Part shown: piece after piece, positions 11,701-25,000 of the stretch
Numbering within the stretch: the first letter of the stretch is position 1
Layout of the letters: each line of letters opens with the position of its first letter
Source: Neodontobutis hainanensis
Lineage: Eukaryota > Chordata > Actinopteri > Gobiiformes > Odontobutidae
DNA: 64,000 nt
Assembly (NCBI GenBank): GCA_024349245.1
Contig: JALDNG010000822.1
Location: 1 to 64,000, forward strand
Direction of reading: 5' to 3'
Position numbers and translations under genes: made by a program
The notes under the pieces: generated by a model
Database searches by the model: none
Told to the model about the DNA's origin: nothing
Seen by the model: the letters and a program-made list of their open reading frames with translations, nothing else

Positions 11701-14700
11701 TGCACCTTACAGTCTGTTGTAAAGCATTTCTAGTATTGTTTTCTAATACTCATATACAGACTGTTCTAATGCTTGTCTACAGTCTTTACTACTCCACCTC
11801 TACAGTTTGTTGTACTTCTCCTCTACAGTCTCTTCTACTGCAGGTCTACAGTCTGTTCTACTGCAAGTCTACAATCTGTTCTACTGCTCGTCTACAGTCT
11901 GTTCTACAGTAAGACTAAGGTCTTCAGTCTCTTCTAATGCACATCTACAGTCTGTTCTAATGCACATCTACAGTCTGATCTACTGCACGTCTACTGTCTG
12001 TTCTAATAATTATCAACATTCTGTACTACTGCAACTCTACAGTCTCTTCTACTGCACATCTACAGACTGATCTACTGCATGTCTACAGTCTGTTCTAATG
12101 CCAGTTTACTACTCTACTGCAGTCTATTCTAATGCACGTCTACAGTCTGTTTTAGTGCACATTTACAATCTTTTCTAATTGTCAGTCTGTTCTACTGGAC
12201 CTTTACAGTCTGTTCTAAACCTCATCTACAGTCTGTTCTAAAGCCAATCTAGAGTCTGTACTAATGCTGCTCTGAAGTCTTTTCAACTGCACTTCTACAT
12301 TCTGTTCTACAGCACGACTATAGTCTGTTCTAATGCACAGTCTTTTCTAATGCACTTCTACAGTCTGTTCTACTGGGCGTCTCCAGTCTGTTCTAATAAT
12401 TGTCTAGAGTCTGTTCTACTGCACGTCTACAGTCTGTTCTAAAGCATCTCTACAGTCTTTTCTAATGCTCGTGTAAAGTCTCAACTACTGCACCTCTACG
12501 ATCTATTCTTCTGCACATCGTCAGTCTGTTCTACTGCACATCTACAGTCTGTTCTAATGCACATCTACAGTCTGTTCTAATGCACATCTTTAGTCTGTTC
12601 TAATGCTCGTCCACAGTCTATTCTAATGCACATCTACTGTCTGTTCTAATGCAAGTCTATAGTCTGTACTACTGCTCATCTACGGTCTGTTCTAGTCTAG
12701 ATCTACAGTGTGTTCTAATAACGTCTACAATCTGTTCTACTGCACATCTACAGTCTGTACTACTGCACTTCTACAGTCTTTTCTAATGCTCATCTACAGT
12801 CTGTATTACTGCACCTCTACAATCTGTTCTAAAGCATGTCTAGAGTGTTTTCTAATATTCATATAGAGTCTGTTCTAAAGCTCGTCTTTAGTCTGAACTA
12901 CTGCACCTCTACAGTCTGTTCTAAAGCATGTCTACAGTGTTTTTAATACTCATATACAGTCTGTTCTTATTCGTCTACAGTCTGTACTACTGAATCTCTA
13001 CAGTCTATTCTTTTGCATATTGTCAGTCTGTTCTACTGGGCGTTTACAGTCTGTTCTAATGCTTGTCTACAGTCAGTTTTAAATCCAATCTAGAGTATGT
13101 ACTACTGCTGCTCTAAAGTCTGTTCAACTGCATGTCAACAGTCTTTTCAATCGCACCTGTACAGTCTGTTTTAATGCCAGTTTACAATCTGTACTACTGC
13201 TCTACTACAGTCTCTTCCACTGCATGTCTACAGTCTGTTTTACTGCACATCTACAATCTGTTCTAATGTACATCTACTGTCTGTTCTAATGCAAGTCTAT
13301 AGTCTGTCCTACTGCTCGTCTAGAGTCTGTTCTATTGCACATCTACCGTCTGTACTACTGCACTTCTACAGTCTGTTCTAATGCTCGTCTACAGTCTGTA
13401 ATACTCCACCTCTATACTCTCTTCTAAAGCATGTCTAGAGTTTTTTCTAATACTCATATACAGTCTGTTCTAATGCTCGTCTACAGTCTGAAGTACTGCA
13501 CCTCTACAGTCTGTTCTAAAGCATGTCTACAGTGTTTTTTATAATACTCATATACAGTCTGTTCTAATGCAAGTCTATAGTCTGTACTACTGTTCATCTA
13601 CAGTCTGTTTTACTGCACGTCTACAGTCTGTTCTGATAAACGTCTACAGTCTGTTCTACTACACATCTACAGTCTCTACTACTGCACTTATGAAGTCTGT
13701 TTTAATGCACATCTACAGTCTGTTCTAATCCATGTCTATAGTCTGTACTACTGCTCATATACGGTCTGTTCTAGTGCAGGTCTAAAGTCTGTTCTAATAA
13801 ACATCTACAATCTGTTCTACTGCACATCTACAGTCTGTACTACTGCACTTCTACAGTCTTTTCTAATGCTCATCTACAGTCTGTATTATTGCACCTCTAC
13901 ATTCTGTTCTAAAGCATGTCTAGAGTGTTTTCTAATACTCATATACAGTCTGTTCTAATGCTCGTCTACAGTCTGAACTACTGCACCTCTACAATCTGTT
14001 CTAAAGCATGTCTAGAGTGTTTTCTAATACTCATATAGAGTCTGTTCTAATGCTTGTCTACAGTCTGTTCAACTGCACCTCTACAGTATGTTCTAATGCC
14101 AGATTAAAGTCTGTACTACTGCTCTATTACAGTCTCTTCCACTAAAGTCTGTTTTACTGCACATCTACAATCTGTTCTAAAAAATGTCTACAGTCTGTTC
14201 TACTGCACATCTACAGTTTGTACTACTGCACTTCTACAGTCTGTTCTAATGCTCCTCTACAGTCTGTTATACTGCATGTCTAAAGTCTGTTCTAATGCCA
14301 GTCTAGAGTCTGTACTACTGATGCTCTGCAATCTGTTTTACTGCAAGTCTACATTCTGTTCAACTGCACCTCTACAGTCTGTTCTATTGTACGTCTACTC
14401 AGTTCTACTGCATATCTACAATCTGTTCTAATGCACAGCTACAGTCTTTTCAACTGCAAGTCTACAGTCTGTACTACTGCACCTCTACAGTCTGTTCTAA
14501 AGTATGTCTACAGTCTTTTTTACTACTCATGTACACTGTCTTCTAATGCTTGTGTAAAGTCTCAACTACTGCACCTCTGAGGTATATTCTTCTGCACATC
14601 GTCAGTCTGTTCTACTGCACATCTACAGTCTGTTCTAATGGACATCTACAGTCTGTTCTAAAGCACGTCTATAGTCTGTTCTAATGCTCGTCCACAGTCT

Positions 14701-17700
14701 ATTCTTATGCAGGTCTTTAGTCTTTACTACTGCACATCTACAGTCTGTTCTAATGGACGCCTACATTCTGTTCTAATGCTCATCTACAGTATGTTCTATT
14801 TGCACGTCTACAGTCTTTTCTACTGCACATCTACAGTCTATTCTAATGCGTCTACAGTCTGTACAACTGCACCTCTACAGTCTGTTCTACTGCACGTCTT
14901 CAGTCTGTTCTAATAATTGTCAACATTCTGTAATACTGAACCTCTACAGTCTCTTCTACTGCACCTCTACAGTCTGTTCTAAAGCATGTCTACAGTCTTT
15001 TCTAATACTCATCTACAGTCTGTTCTAATGCATGTCTATAGTCTGTTCTAATGCTCGTCCACAGTCTGTTCTAATGCAGGTCTTTAGTCTGTACTACTCC
15101 ATATCTACAGTCTGTTCTCCTGGATGTGTACAGTCGGTTCTAATGCTCGTCTACAGTCTGTTCTAATTTACAACTACAGTCTCTTCTAATGCACATCTAC
15201 AGGCTGTTCAACTGCATGTATTCAGTCTGTTCTAATAATTGTCAACATTCTGTAATACTGCACCTCTACAGTCTCTTCTACTGCACCTCTACAGTCTGTT
15301 CTAAAGCATGTCTACAGTCTTTTCTAATACTCATCTACAGTCTGTTCAAATTCACGTCTATAGTCTTTTTTAATGCTCGTCCACAGTCTGTTCTAACGCA
15401 GGTCTTTAGTTTGTACTACTCCATATCTACAGTCTGTTGTCCTGGATGTGTACAGTCTGTTCTAATGCTCGTCTACAGTCTGTTCTATTATGCGTCTACA
15501 GTCTCTTCTAATGCACATCTACAGGCTGTTCAACTGCACGTCTACAGTCTTTTCAACTGCATCTCAACAGTCTGTTCTAATGCCAGTTTACAGTCTGTAC
15601 CTCTGCTCTACTGCAGTCTGTTCTACTGCACGTCTACAGTCTGTTTTACTGCACATCTACAGTCTGTTCTAATGCTCGTCTACAGTCTGTATTACTGCAC
15701 CTCTACCGTCTGTTCTAAAACATGTCTAGAGTGTTTTCTAATACTCATATACAGTCTGTTCTAATGCTCCTCTACAGTCAGTTCTAAAGCCAATCTAGTG
15801 TCTGTATTACTGCTGCTCTGAAGTCTGTTCAACTGCAGCTCTACAGTCTGTTCTAATACTCATCTACGGTCTGTTCTACTGCACCTCTACAGTTTCTTTT
15901 AATAAAGCGTCTACAGTCTGTTCTGCACATTTACAGTCTGTACTACTGCACTTCTACAGTCATTTCAAATGCTTGTCTACAGTGTGTATTACTGTATCTC
16001 TACAGTCTGTTCTAAAGCATGTCTACAGTGTTTTCTAATACTCATATACAGTCTGTTCTTATGCTTGTATACAGTTTGTACTACTGCACCCCTACAGTCT
16101 ATTCTTCTGCACATTGTCAGTCTGTTCTACTGGACGTTTACAATCTGTTCTAATGCTCATCTAAAGTCTGTTCTACTGCACATCTAGAGTCTATTGTAAT
16201 AATTGTCTACATTCTGTACTACTGCTTCTTACAGTCTTTTCTACTGCGCATCTACAGTCACTTCTAATGCAGGTCTACAGTTTATACTTCTGCATATCTA
16301 CAATCTGTTCTATTGCTTGTCTACAGTCTGTTCTAATGCCCAATAAAAGTCTTTACAACTCCACCTCTACAGTCTGTTCTACTGCATGTCTACAGTCTGT
16401 TCTACTGCACGTCTTCAGTCTGCTCTATTGCAAGTCTACAGTCTGTTTTACTGCACATCTACAGTCTGTTCTAATGCACATTTACAGTCTGTTCCTATGC
16501 AAGTATACAGCCTGTACTACTGCTCAACAACAGTCTGTTCTACTGCACGTCTACAGTCTGTTCTACTGCACCTCTACATTCTGTTGTAAAGCATTTCTAG
16601 TAGTGTTTTCTAATACTCATATACAGTCGGTTCTACTGCTCGTCTACAGTCTGAACTACTGCACCTCTATAGTCTGTTCTAAAGCATGTCCACAGTGTTT
16701 TCTAATACTCATATACAGTCTGTTCTAATGCTCATCTACAGTCTGTACTACTGCACCTCTACAGTCTATTCTTCTGCACATTGTCAGTCTGTTCTACTGG
16801 ACGTTTAAAGTCTGTTCTAATGCTCGTCTACAGTCTGTACAACTGCACCTCTACAGTCTGTTCTAAAGCATGTCTAGAGTGTTTTCTAATACTCATATAC
16901 AGTCTGTTCTAATACTCGTCTACAGTCAGTTCTAAAGCCAATCTAGTGTCTGTACTACTGCTGCTTTGAAGTCTTTTCAACTGCAAGACTACAGTCTGTT
17001 TAATTGCACCTCTACAGTCTGTTCTAATGCCAGTTTACAGTCTGTACTATTGCTCTACTGCAGTCTGTTCTACTGCATGTCTATAGTGTTTTCTAATACT
17101 CATCTACGGTCTGTTCTACTGCACGTCTACAGTCTGTTTTAATAAATGTCAACAGTCTGTAGTACTGCACCTTACAGTCTGTTGTAAAGCATTTCTAGTA
17201 TTGTTTTCTAATACTCATATACAGACTGTTCTAATGCTTGTCTACAGTCTTTACTACTCCACCTCTACAGTTTGTTGTACTTCTCCTCTACAGTCTCTTC
17301 TACTGCAGGTCTACAGTCTGTTCTACTGCAAGTCTACAATCTGTTCTACTGCTCGTCTACAGTCTGTTCTACAGTAAGACTAAGGTCTTCAGTCTCTTCT
17401 AATGCACATCTACAGTCTGTTCTAATGCACATCTACAGTCTGATCTACTGCACGTCTACTGTCTGTTCTAATAATTATCAACATTCTGTACTACTGCAAC
17501 TCTACAGTCTCTTCTACTGCACATCTACAGACTGATCTACTGCATGTCTACAGTCTGTTCTAATGCCAGTTTACTACTCTACTGCAGTCTATTCTAATGC
17601 ACGTCTACAGTCTGTTTTAGTGCACATTTACAATCTTTTCTAATTGTCAGTCTGTTCTACTGGACCTTTACAGTCTGTTCTAAACCTCATCTACAGTCTG

Positions 17701-19178
17701 TTCTAAAGCCAATCTAGAGTCTGTACTAATGCTGCTCTGAAGTCTTTTCAACTGCACTTCTACATTCTGTTCTACAGCACGACTATAGTCTGTTCTAATG
17801 CACAGTCTTTTCTAATGCACTTCTACAGTCTGTTCTACTGGGCGTCTCAGTCTGTTCTAATAATTGTCTAGAGTCTGTTCTACTGCACGTCTACAGTCTG
17901 TTCTAAAGCATCTCTACAGTCTTTTCTAATGCTCGTGTAAAGTCTCAACTACTGCACCTCTACGATCTATTCTTCTGCACATCGTCAGTCTGTTCTACTG
18001 CACATCTACAGTCTGTTCTAATGCACATCTACAGTCTGTTCTAATGCACATCTTTAGTCTGTTCTAATGCTCGTCCACAGTCTATTCTAATGCACATCTA
18101 CTGTCTGTTCTAATGCAAGTCTATAGTCTGTACTACTGCTCATCTACGGTCTGTTCTAGTCTAGATCTACAGTGTGTTCTAATAAACGTCTACAATCTGT
18201 TCTACTGCACATCTACAGTCTGTACTACTGCACTTCTACAGTCTTTTCTAATGCTCATCTACAGTCTGTATTACTGCACCTCTACAATCTGTTCTAAAGC
18301 ATGTCTAGAGTGTTTTCTAATATTCATATAGAGTCTGTTCTAAAGCTCGTCTTTAGTCTGAACTACTGCACCTCTACAGTCTGTTCTAAAGCATGTCTAC
18401 AGTGTTTTTAATACTCATATACAGTCTGTTCTTATTCTCGTCTACAGTCTGTACTACTGAATCTCTACAGTCTATTCTTTTGAAGCACTGTGAGTCTGTT
18501 CTACTGCAAGTCTACAGTCTGTTCTAATAATTTTCTACAGTCCGTTCTACTGCACGTCTACAGTCTTTTCTAATAATTATCGACATTCTGTACTACTGCA
18601 CCTTACAGTCTTTTCTACTGCGCATCTACAATCTGTTCTAATACACGTCTATAGTCTGTTCAAATGCTCATCCACAGTCTGTTCTAATGCAATCTGTACG
18701 ACCAGACATCTATTGTTCCTTTCTATTGCTTGAATATAGTCTGTTTTAATGCCCAGTAACAGTTTACTACTCCAGCTCTACTGTTTGTTCTACTGCTCCT
18801 CTACAGTATGTTCTACTGCATGTCTACAGTCTGTTCTAATGCACAGCTACAGTCTGTTTAACTAGAGGTCTACAGTCTGTTCTACTGCATGACTATAGTC
18901 ATTTTTAATAAACGTCTACAGTCTCTTCTACTAGACGTCTACAGTCTGTTCTAATAATTGTCAAGATTCTGTACAACTGCACCTCTACAGTCTCTTCTAC
19001 TGCACATCTACAGTCTGTTTTAATGGTCCTCTATGATTGTGTATAGTCAGTTCTAAAGCCATTCTACAGTCTGTACTACTGCTGCTCTACAGTCTGTTCT
19101 ACTGCACATCTACAGTCTGTTCTATTTCAAGTCTACATTCTAAACTACTGTTCGGCTACAGTCTGTTCTACTGGACAA
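8706..19178 (+). repeat. Satellite B: 23-bp minisatellite array, + orientation
   Basis: This is a tandem array with a 23-bp unit whose constant part reads CTACAGTCTGTTCTAATGC, followed by four variable bases (CACA, TCGT, AAGT and similar). The period leaves remainder 2 on division by 3, so three successive units read one unit in all three frames. That gives a 23-residue periodic peptide containing LQSVL, YSLFY and STVCS. These three motifs are the same DNA read in three frames, so the many frames of 60-190 codons here are artefacts. Unit length and sequence vary through point changes and one- or two-base indels. Confidence 0.95.
8805..18482 (+). repeat. Tandem segmental duplication (two 4.2-kb copies about 5.46 kb apart)
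   Basis: The sequence from about 8805 to 13015 recurs nearly base for base at 14251-18482. Offsets range from 5446 bp at the left to about 5465 bp at the right because of small indels. Shared markers include GCTCCTCTACAGTCTG, CTGTTGTCCTGGATGTG, AGTAAGACTAAGGTC and TCTAGTCTAGATCTACAG. The copies diverge abruptly after TCTATTCTTTTG. The sequence between them (13016-14250) is ordinary satellite B. Near-identity over a fast-evolving minisatellite implies a recent event. Confidence 0.9.
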
Positions 19179-19195
19179 CTAACCCTAACCCTAAC
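19179..19195 (+). repeat. Telomere-like (CCCTAA)n tract at an orientation switch
   Basis: The 17 bases CTAACCCTAACCCTAAC are nearly three units of the vertebrate telomere repeat (C-rich strand on +). They sit exactly between satellite B in + orientation on the left and satellite B in - orientation on the right. No similar tract is seen elsewhere in the window. A short chance match is possible, but the position is notable. Confidence 0.85.
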
Positions 19196-22099
19196 AATGT
19201 GCAAAAGAATAGACTCTAGAGGTGCAGTAGTACATACTGTAGATGAGCAATAGAGCAGACTGTATATGAGTATTTGAAAACACTCTAGACATGCTTTAGA
19301 ACAGACTGTAGATGTGCAGTAAAACAGACTCTAGACTTGCATTAGAACAGACAGTAGATGTACATTAGAACAGACTGTAGATGTGCAGTAAAACAGACTG
19401 TAGACGTGCAGTGGAAGAGACTGCAGTAGAGCAGTAGTACAGACTGTAAACTGGCTTTAGAACTGACTGTAGACGAGCATTAGAACAGACTATAAACGTC
19501 CAGTAGAACAGACTGACAATATGCAGAAGAAAAGACTGTAGAGATGCAGTAGTACAGACTGTAGACGAACATTTGCACAGACTCTATATGAGTATTAGAA
19601 AACAGTCTAGACATGCTTTAGAACAGATTGTAGAGGTGCAGTATTTCAGACTATAGACGAGCATTAGAACAGACTGTAATTGTGCAGTAGAAGAGACTGT
19701 AGAGGTGAAGTAGTACAGAATGTCGACAATTATTAGAAAAGACTGACAATGCTTCAGAAGCATTAGTACAGACTGTAAACAAGTATTAGAACAGACTGTA
19801 TATGAGTATTAGAATAAATTGTAGACATGCTTTAGAAGAGACTGTAGAGGTGCAGTAGTACAGACTGTAGACAAACAGTAGTACAGATTATAGACTTGCA
19901 TTAGAACAGACTGTAGATGTGCATTAGAATAGACTGTAGACGTACAATAGAAGTGACTGTAGAGGTGCAGTTGAACAGACTGTAGACGTGCAGTTGTACA
20001 GACTTCAGAGCAGCAGTCGTACAGACTTTAGATTTGCTTTAGAACAGATTGTAGGCGAGCATTACAACAGACTGTAAACGTCCAGTAGAAGAGACTGACA
20101 ATGTGCAGAAGAATAGACTCTAGAGGTGCAGTAGTACAGACTGTATATTTGTATTAGAAAACACTCTAAACATGCTTTAGAACAAACTGTAGATGTGCAG
20201 TAAAACAGACTATAGACATGCAGTAGAAGAGACTGCAGTAGAGCAATAGTACAGACTGTAGACGTTTATTAGATCAGACTGTAGACCTGCAGTAGAACAG
20301 ACCGTAGATGAGCATTAGAATAGACTTTAGAAGTGCAGTAGTAAAGACTGTAGATGTACAGTAGAACATACTATAGATGTTTATAAGAAAAGACTGTACA
20401 CATGCAGTAGAACAGACTGTAGATGAGCAAGAGTACAAACTGCAGAGCAGCAGTAGTAAAGACTCTAGACTAGCAATAGGACAGACTGTAGACCTGCACT
20501 AGAACAGAATGTAGAGGAGAAGTAGAACAAACTGTAGAGGTGGAGTAGTAAAGACTTTTATTGGGCATTAGAACAGACTGTATTCGAGCAATAGAACAGA
20601 CTATAGATGTGCATTAGAACAGAATGCATTAGAACAGACTGTGGACGAGTATTTGAACAGACTATAGACGTGTTTTAGAACAGACTGTAAATGTCCAGTA
20701 AAACAGACTAACGATGCTGCAGAAGAATAGAATTTAAAAGTCCGTTAGTAGAGACTGTAGACGAGTATTAGAACAGACTGTATATGAGTATTAGAATAGA
20801 CTGTAGACATGCTTTAGAAGAGACTGTAGAGGTGCAGTAGTACAGACTGTGCACGAAAAGTAGTACAGACTGTTGACTTGCATTTGAACAGACTGTAGAT
20901 GTACATTAGAACAGAATGTAGACATACAATAAAACAAACGTAGAGGTGCAGTTGAACAGACTATAGACATGCAGTTGAACAGACTTCACAGCAGCAGTAG
21001 AACAGACTCTAGACTGGCTTTAGAACAGACTGTAGACAAGCTTTAGAAATGACTGTAAACGTCCAGTAGAACAGACTGACAATGTGCTGAAGAAAAGACT
21101 CTAGAGGTTCTGTAGTACAGACTGTAGGTGAGCATTAGAACAGACTGTATATGAGTTTTACAAAACACTGTAGACATGCTTTAGAACAAACTGAAGAGGT
21201 GCAGTTGGGTAGACGAGCATTAGAACAGACTGTATATGAGTATTAGAAAACACTCTAGACATTCTTTAGAACAGACTGTAGAGGAGCAGTAATACAGACT
21301 GTAAACGAGCTATAGAACAGACTGTAGAAGTGCAGTAGTATAGACTGTAGATGAGCAGTAGAAAAGACTGTATACGTTTATTAGAACAGACTGTAGGAGT
21401 GCAGTAGAACAGACTGTAGACAAGCAGTGGCACAGACTCTAGACTTGCATTAGAACAGACTTTAGATGTGCATTAGAACAGACTGTAGATGTTCAGTAAA
21501 ACAGAATGTAGACATGCAGTAGAACAGACTGCAGTACAGCAATAGTACAGACTGTAAACTGGCATTAGAACAGACTGTAGAGCTCCAGTTAAACATTCTG
21601 TAGACTTGCAGTTGAACAAACTTCAGAGCAGCAGTAGTACAGACTCTAGATTTGGCTTTAGAACTGACTGTAGACGAGCATTAGAGCAGACTGTAAACGT
21701 CCAGTAGAACAGACTGACAATGTGCAGAAGAACAGACTGTAGAGGTGCAGTAGTACAGAATGTAGACGAGCATTAGAACAGACTGTATTTGAGTATTAGA
21801 AAACACTGTAGACATGCTTTAGAACAGACTATAGAGGTGCAGAAGTTCAGACTGTAGATGACCATTAGAACAGACTGTATATAAGTTTTAGAAAACACTC
21901 TAGACATGCTTTACAACAGACTGTAGAGGTGCAGTAATACAGACTGTAGACGAGCATTAAAAAAGACTGTAGTAGTGCAGTAGTACAGACTGTAAATGTG
22001 CAGAACAGACTGTAGACGTTTATTAAAACAGATTGTAGACGTGCAGTAGAACAGACCGTAGATGAGCGGTAGTACAGAATGTAGACTTGCATTAGAACA

Positions 22100-25000
22100 G
22101 ACTGTAGATGTGCATTAGAACAGACTGTAGATGTGCAGTAAAACAGACTGTAGACATGCAGTAGAACAGACTGCAGTAGAGCAATAGTACAGATTGTAAA
22201 CTGGCATTAGAACAGACTGTAGAGGTGCAGTTGAACAGACTGTAGACTTGCAGTTAAACAGACTGTAGACAAGCAGTAGTATATACTGTAGACTTGCATT
22301 AGAACAGACTGTAGATGTGTATTAGAACAGACTGTAGACATACAATAGAAGAAACTGTAGAGATGCAGTTTAGCAGACTGTAGACATGCAGTTGTACAGA
22401 CTTCAGTGCAGCAGCAGTACAGACTCTAGATTGGCTTTAGAACAGACTGTAGACGATCATTAGAACAGAATGTATTTAAGTATTAGAAAACACTGTAGAC
22501 ATGCTTTAGAACAGACAGTAGAGGTGCAGTTGTACAGACTGTAGATGAGCATTAGAACAGAATGTATTTAAGTATTAGAAAACACAGTAGACATGCTTTA
22601 GAACAGACAGTAGAGGTGCAGTTGTACAGACTGTAGATGTGCAGTAGAACAGACTGTAGACGTGCAGTAGAACAGACTATAAATGAGCATTAGAATAGAC
22701 TTTAGAAGTGCAGTAGTACAGACTGTAGAAGTGCAGTAGAACAGACTATAGATGTGCAGTAGAACAGACTGTAGACGTTTATAAGAAAAGACTGTAGACG
22801 TGCAGTAGAACAGACTGTAGATGAGCAGTAGTACAGACTGTAGACTTGCATTAGAACAGACTGTAGACATGCATTAGAACAGACTATAGATGTGCAGTAG
22901 AACAAACTGTAGATGTGCAGTAGAACAGACTGACGATGTGCAAAAGAATAGACTGTAGAGGGCAGTAGTTGAGACTTTACACGAGCATTAGAACAAACAG
23001 TACATGAGTATTAGAAAAGACTGTAGACATAATTTAGAACAGACAGTAGAGTTTCAGTAGTACAGACTCTAGACGACAATTAGAACAAACTGTAGATATG
23101 CAGTAGAAGAGACTGTAAAGGTGCAGTAGTACAGAAAGTTAACAATTATTAAAAGAGACTGTAGGAGTGCAGTAAAACAGACTCTAGACAATAATTAGAA
23201 CAGACTGTAGACATCCAGTAGAACAGACTGTAGATGTGCATTAGAGGAGACTGTAGACGTTTATTAAAAGAGACTATAGTCGTGCAGTAGAACAGACTGT
23301 AGTGGTGCAGTTGAACAGACTGTAGACGTTCAGTTGAACAGACTTCAGAGCAGCAGTAGACAGACTCTAGATTGGCTTTAGAACAGACTGTAGACGAGCA
23401 TTAGAACAGACTGTAAACGTCCAGTAGAACAGACTGACAATGTGCAGAAGAATAGACTCTAGAGGTGCAGTAGTACAGACTGTATATTTGTATTAGAAAA
23501 CATTCTAAACATGTTTTTGAACAAACTGTAGAGGTGCAGTAATAAAGACTGTAGACAAGCATTATAATAAAGACTGTAGATGTGCAGTAAAACAGACTAT
23601 AGACATGCAGTAGAAGAGACTGCAGTAGAGCAATAGTACAGACTGTAAATTGGCATTAAAAGAGACTGTAGAAGTGCAGTAGTACAGACTGTAGATGTGC
23701 AGTAGAACAGACTGTAGACATTTATTAGATCAGACTGTAGACCTGCAGTAGAACATACCGTAGATGAGCATTAGAATAGACTTTAGAAGTGCAGTAGTAA
23801 AGACTGTAGATGTGCAGTAGAACATACTGTAGACGTTTATAAGAAAAGACTGTACACATGCAGTAGAACAGACTGTAGATGAGCAGTAGTACAAACTGTA
23901 GACTTGCATTAGAACAGACTGTAGATGTGCATTAGAGCAGACTGTAGATATGCAGTAGACCAGACTGTAGAAGTTTATCAGAACAGACTGTAGACGTGCA
24001 AAAGAACAGACCATAGATGAGCAGTAAAACAGACTATAAACTTGCATTAGAACAGACTGTAGAACTGACTGTAGACGAGCTTTAGAACAGACTGTATATG
24101 AGTATTAGAAAACACTCTAGACATACTTTAGAACAGACTGTAGAAGTGCAGTAGTTCAGACTGTATATGAGCATTAGAACAGACTCTATATGAGTATTAA
24201 AAAAAACACTCTAGACATGCTTTAGAACAGACTGTAGAGGTGCAGTAATACAGACTATCGACTTGCATTAGAAAAGACTGTAGATGTTCATTAGAACAGA
24301 CTTTAGTAGAGCAGTAGTACAGACTGTAAACTGGCATTAGAACAGACTTTAAAGGAGCAGTTGACCAGACTATAGACGTGCAGTTGAAAAGACTTCAGAG
24401 CAGCAGTAGTACAGACTCTAGATTGGCTTTAGAACTGACTGTTGACGAGCAATAGAACAGACTGTAAACGTCAAGTAGAACAGACTGACAATGTGCAGAA
24501 GAATAGACTGTAGAGATGCAGTAGTACAGACTGTAGACGAGCATTAGAACAGACTGTATATGAGTATTAGAAAACACTGTAGACATGCTTTGGAACAGAC
24601 TGTAGAAGTGCATTAGAACAGACTGTAGATGTGCAGTAAAACAGACTGTAGACATGCAGTAGAACAGACTGCAGTAGAGCAATAGTACAGATTGTAAACT
24701 GGCATTAGAACAGACTGTAGAGGTGCAGTTGAACAGACTGTAGACTTGCAGTTAAACAGACTGTAGACAAGCAGTAGTATATACTGTAGACTTGCATTAG
24801 AACAGACTGTAGATGTGTATTAGAACAGACTGTAGACATACAATAGAAGAAACTGTAGAGATGCAGTTTAGCAGACTGTAGACATGCAGTTGTACAGACT
24901 TCAGTGCAGCAGCAGTACAGACTCTAGATTGGCTTTAGAACAGACTGTAGACGATCATTAGAACAGAATGTATTTAAGTATTAGAAAACACTGTAGACAT

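Noticed and set aside
15189..15764. 191-codon frame with hydrophobic Tyr/Leu/Cys pattern in satellite B, resembling membrane helices
   Set aside because: The 23-residue period equals three 23-bp units. The same strings occur wherever the satellite is present, in either strand.
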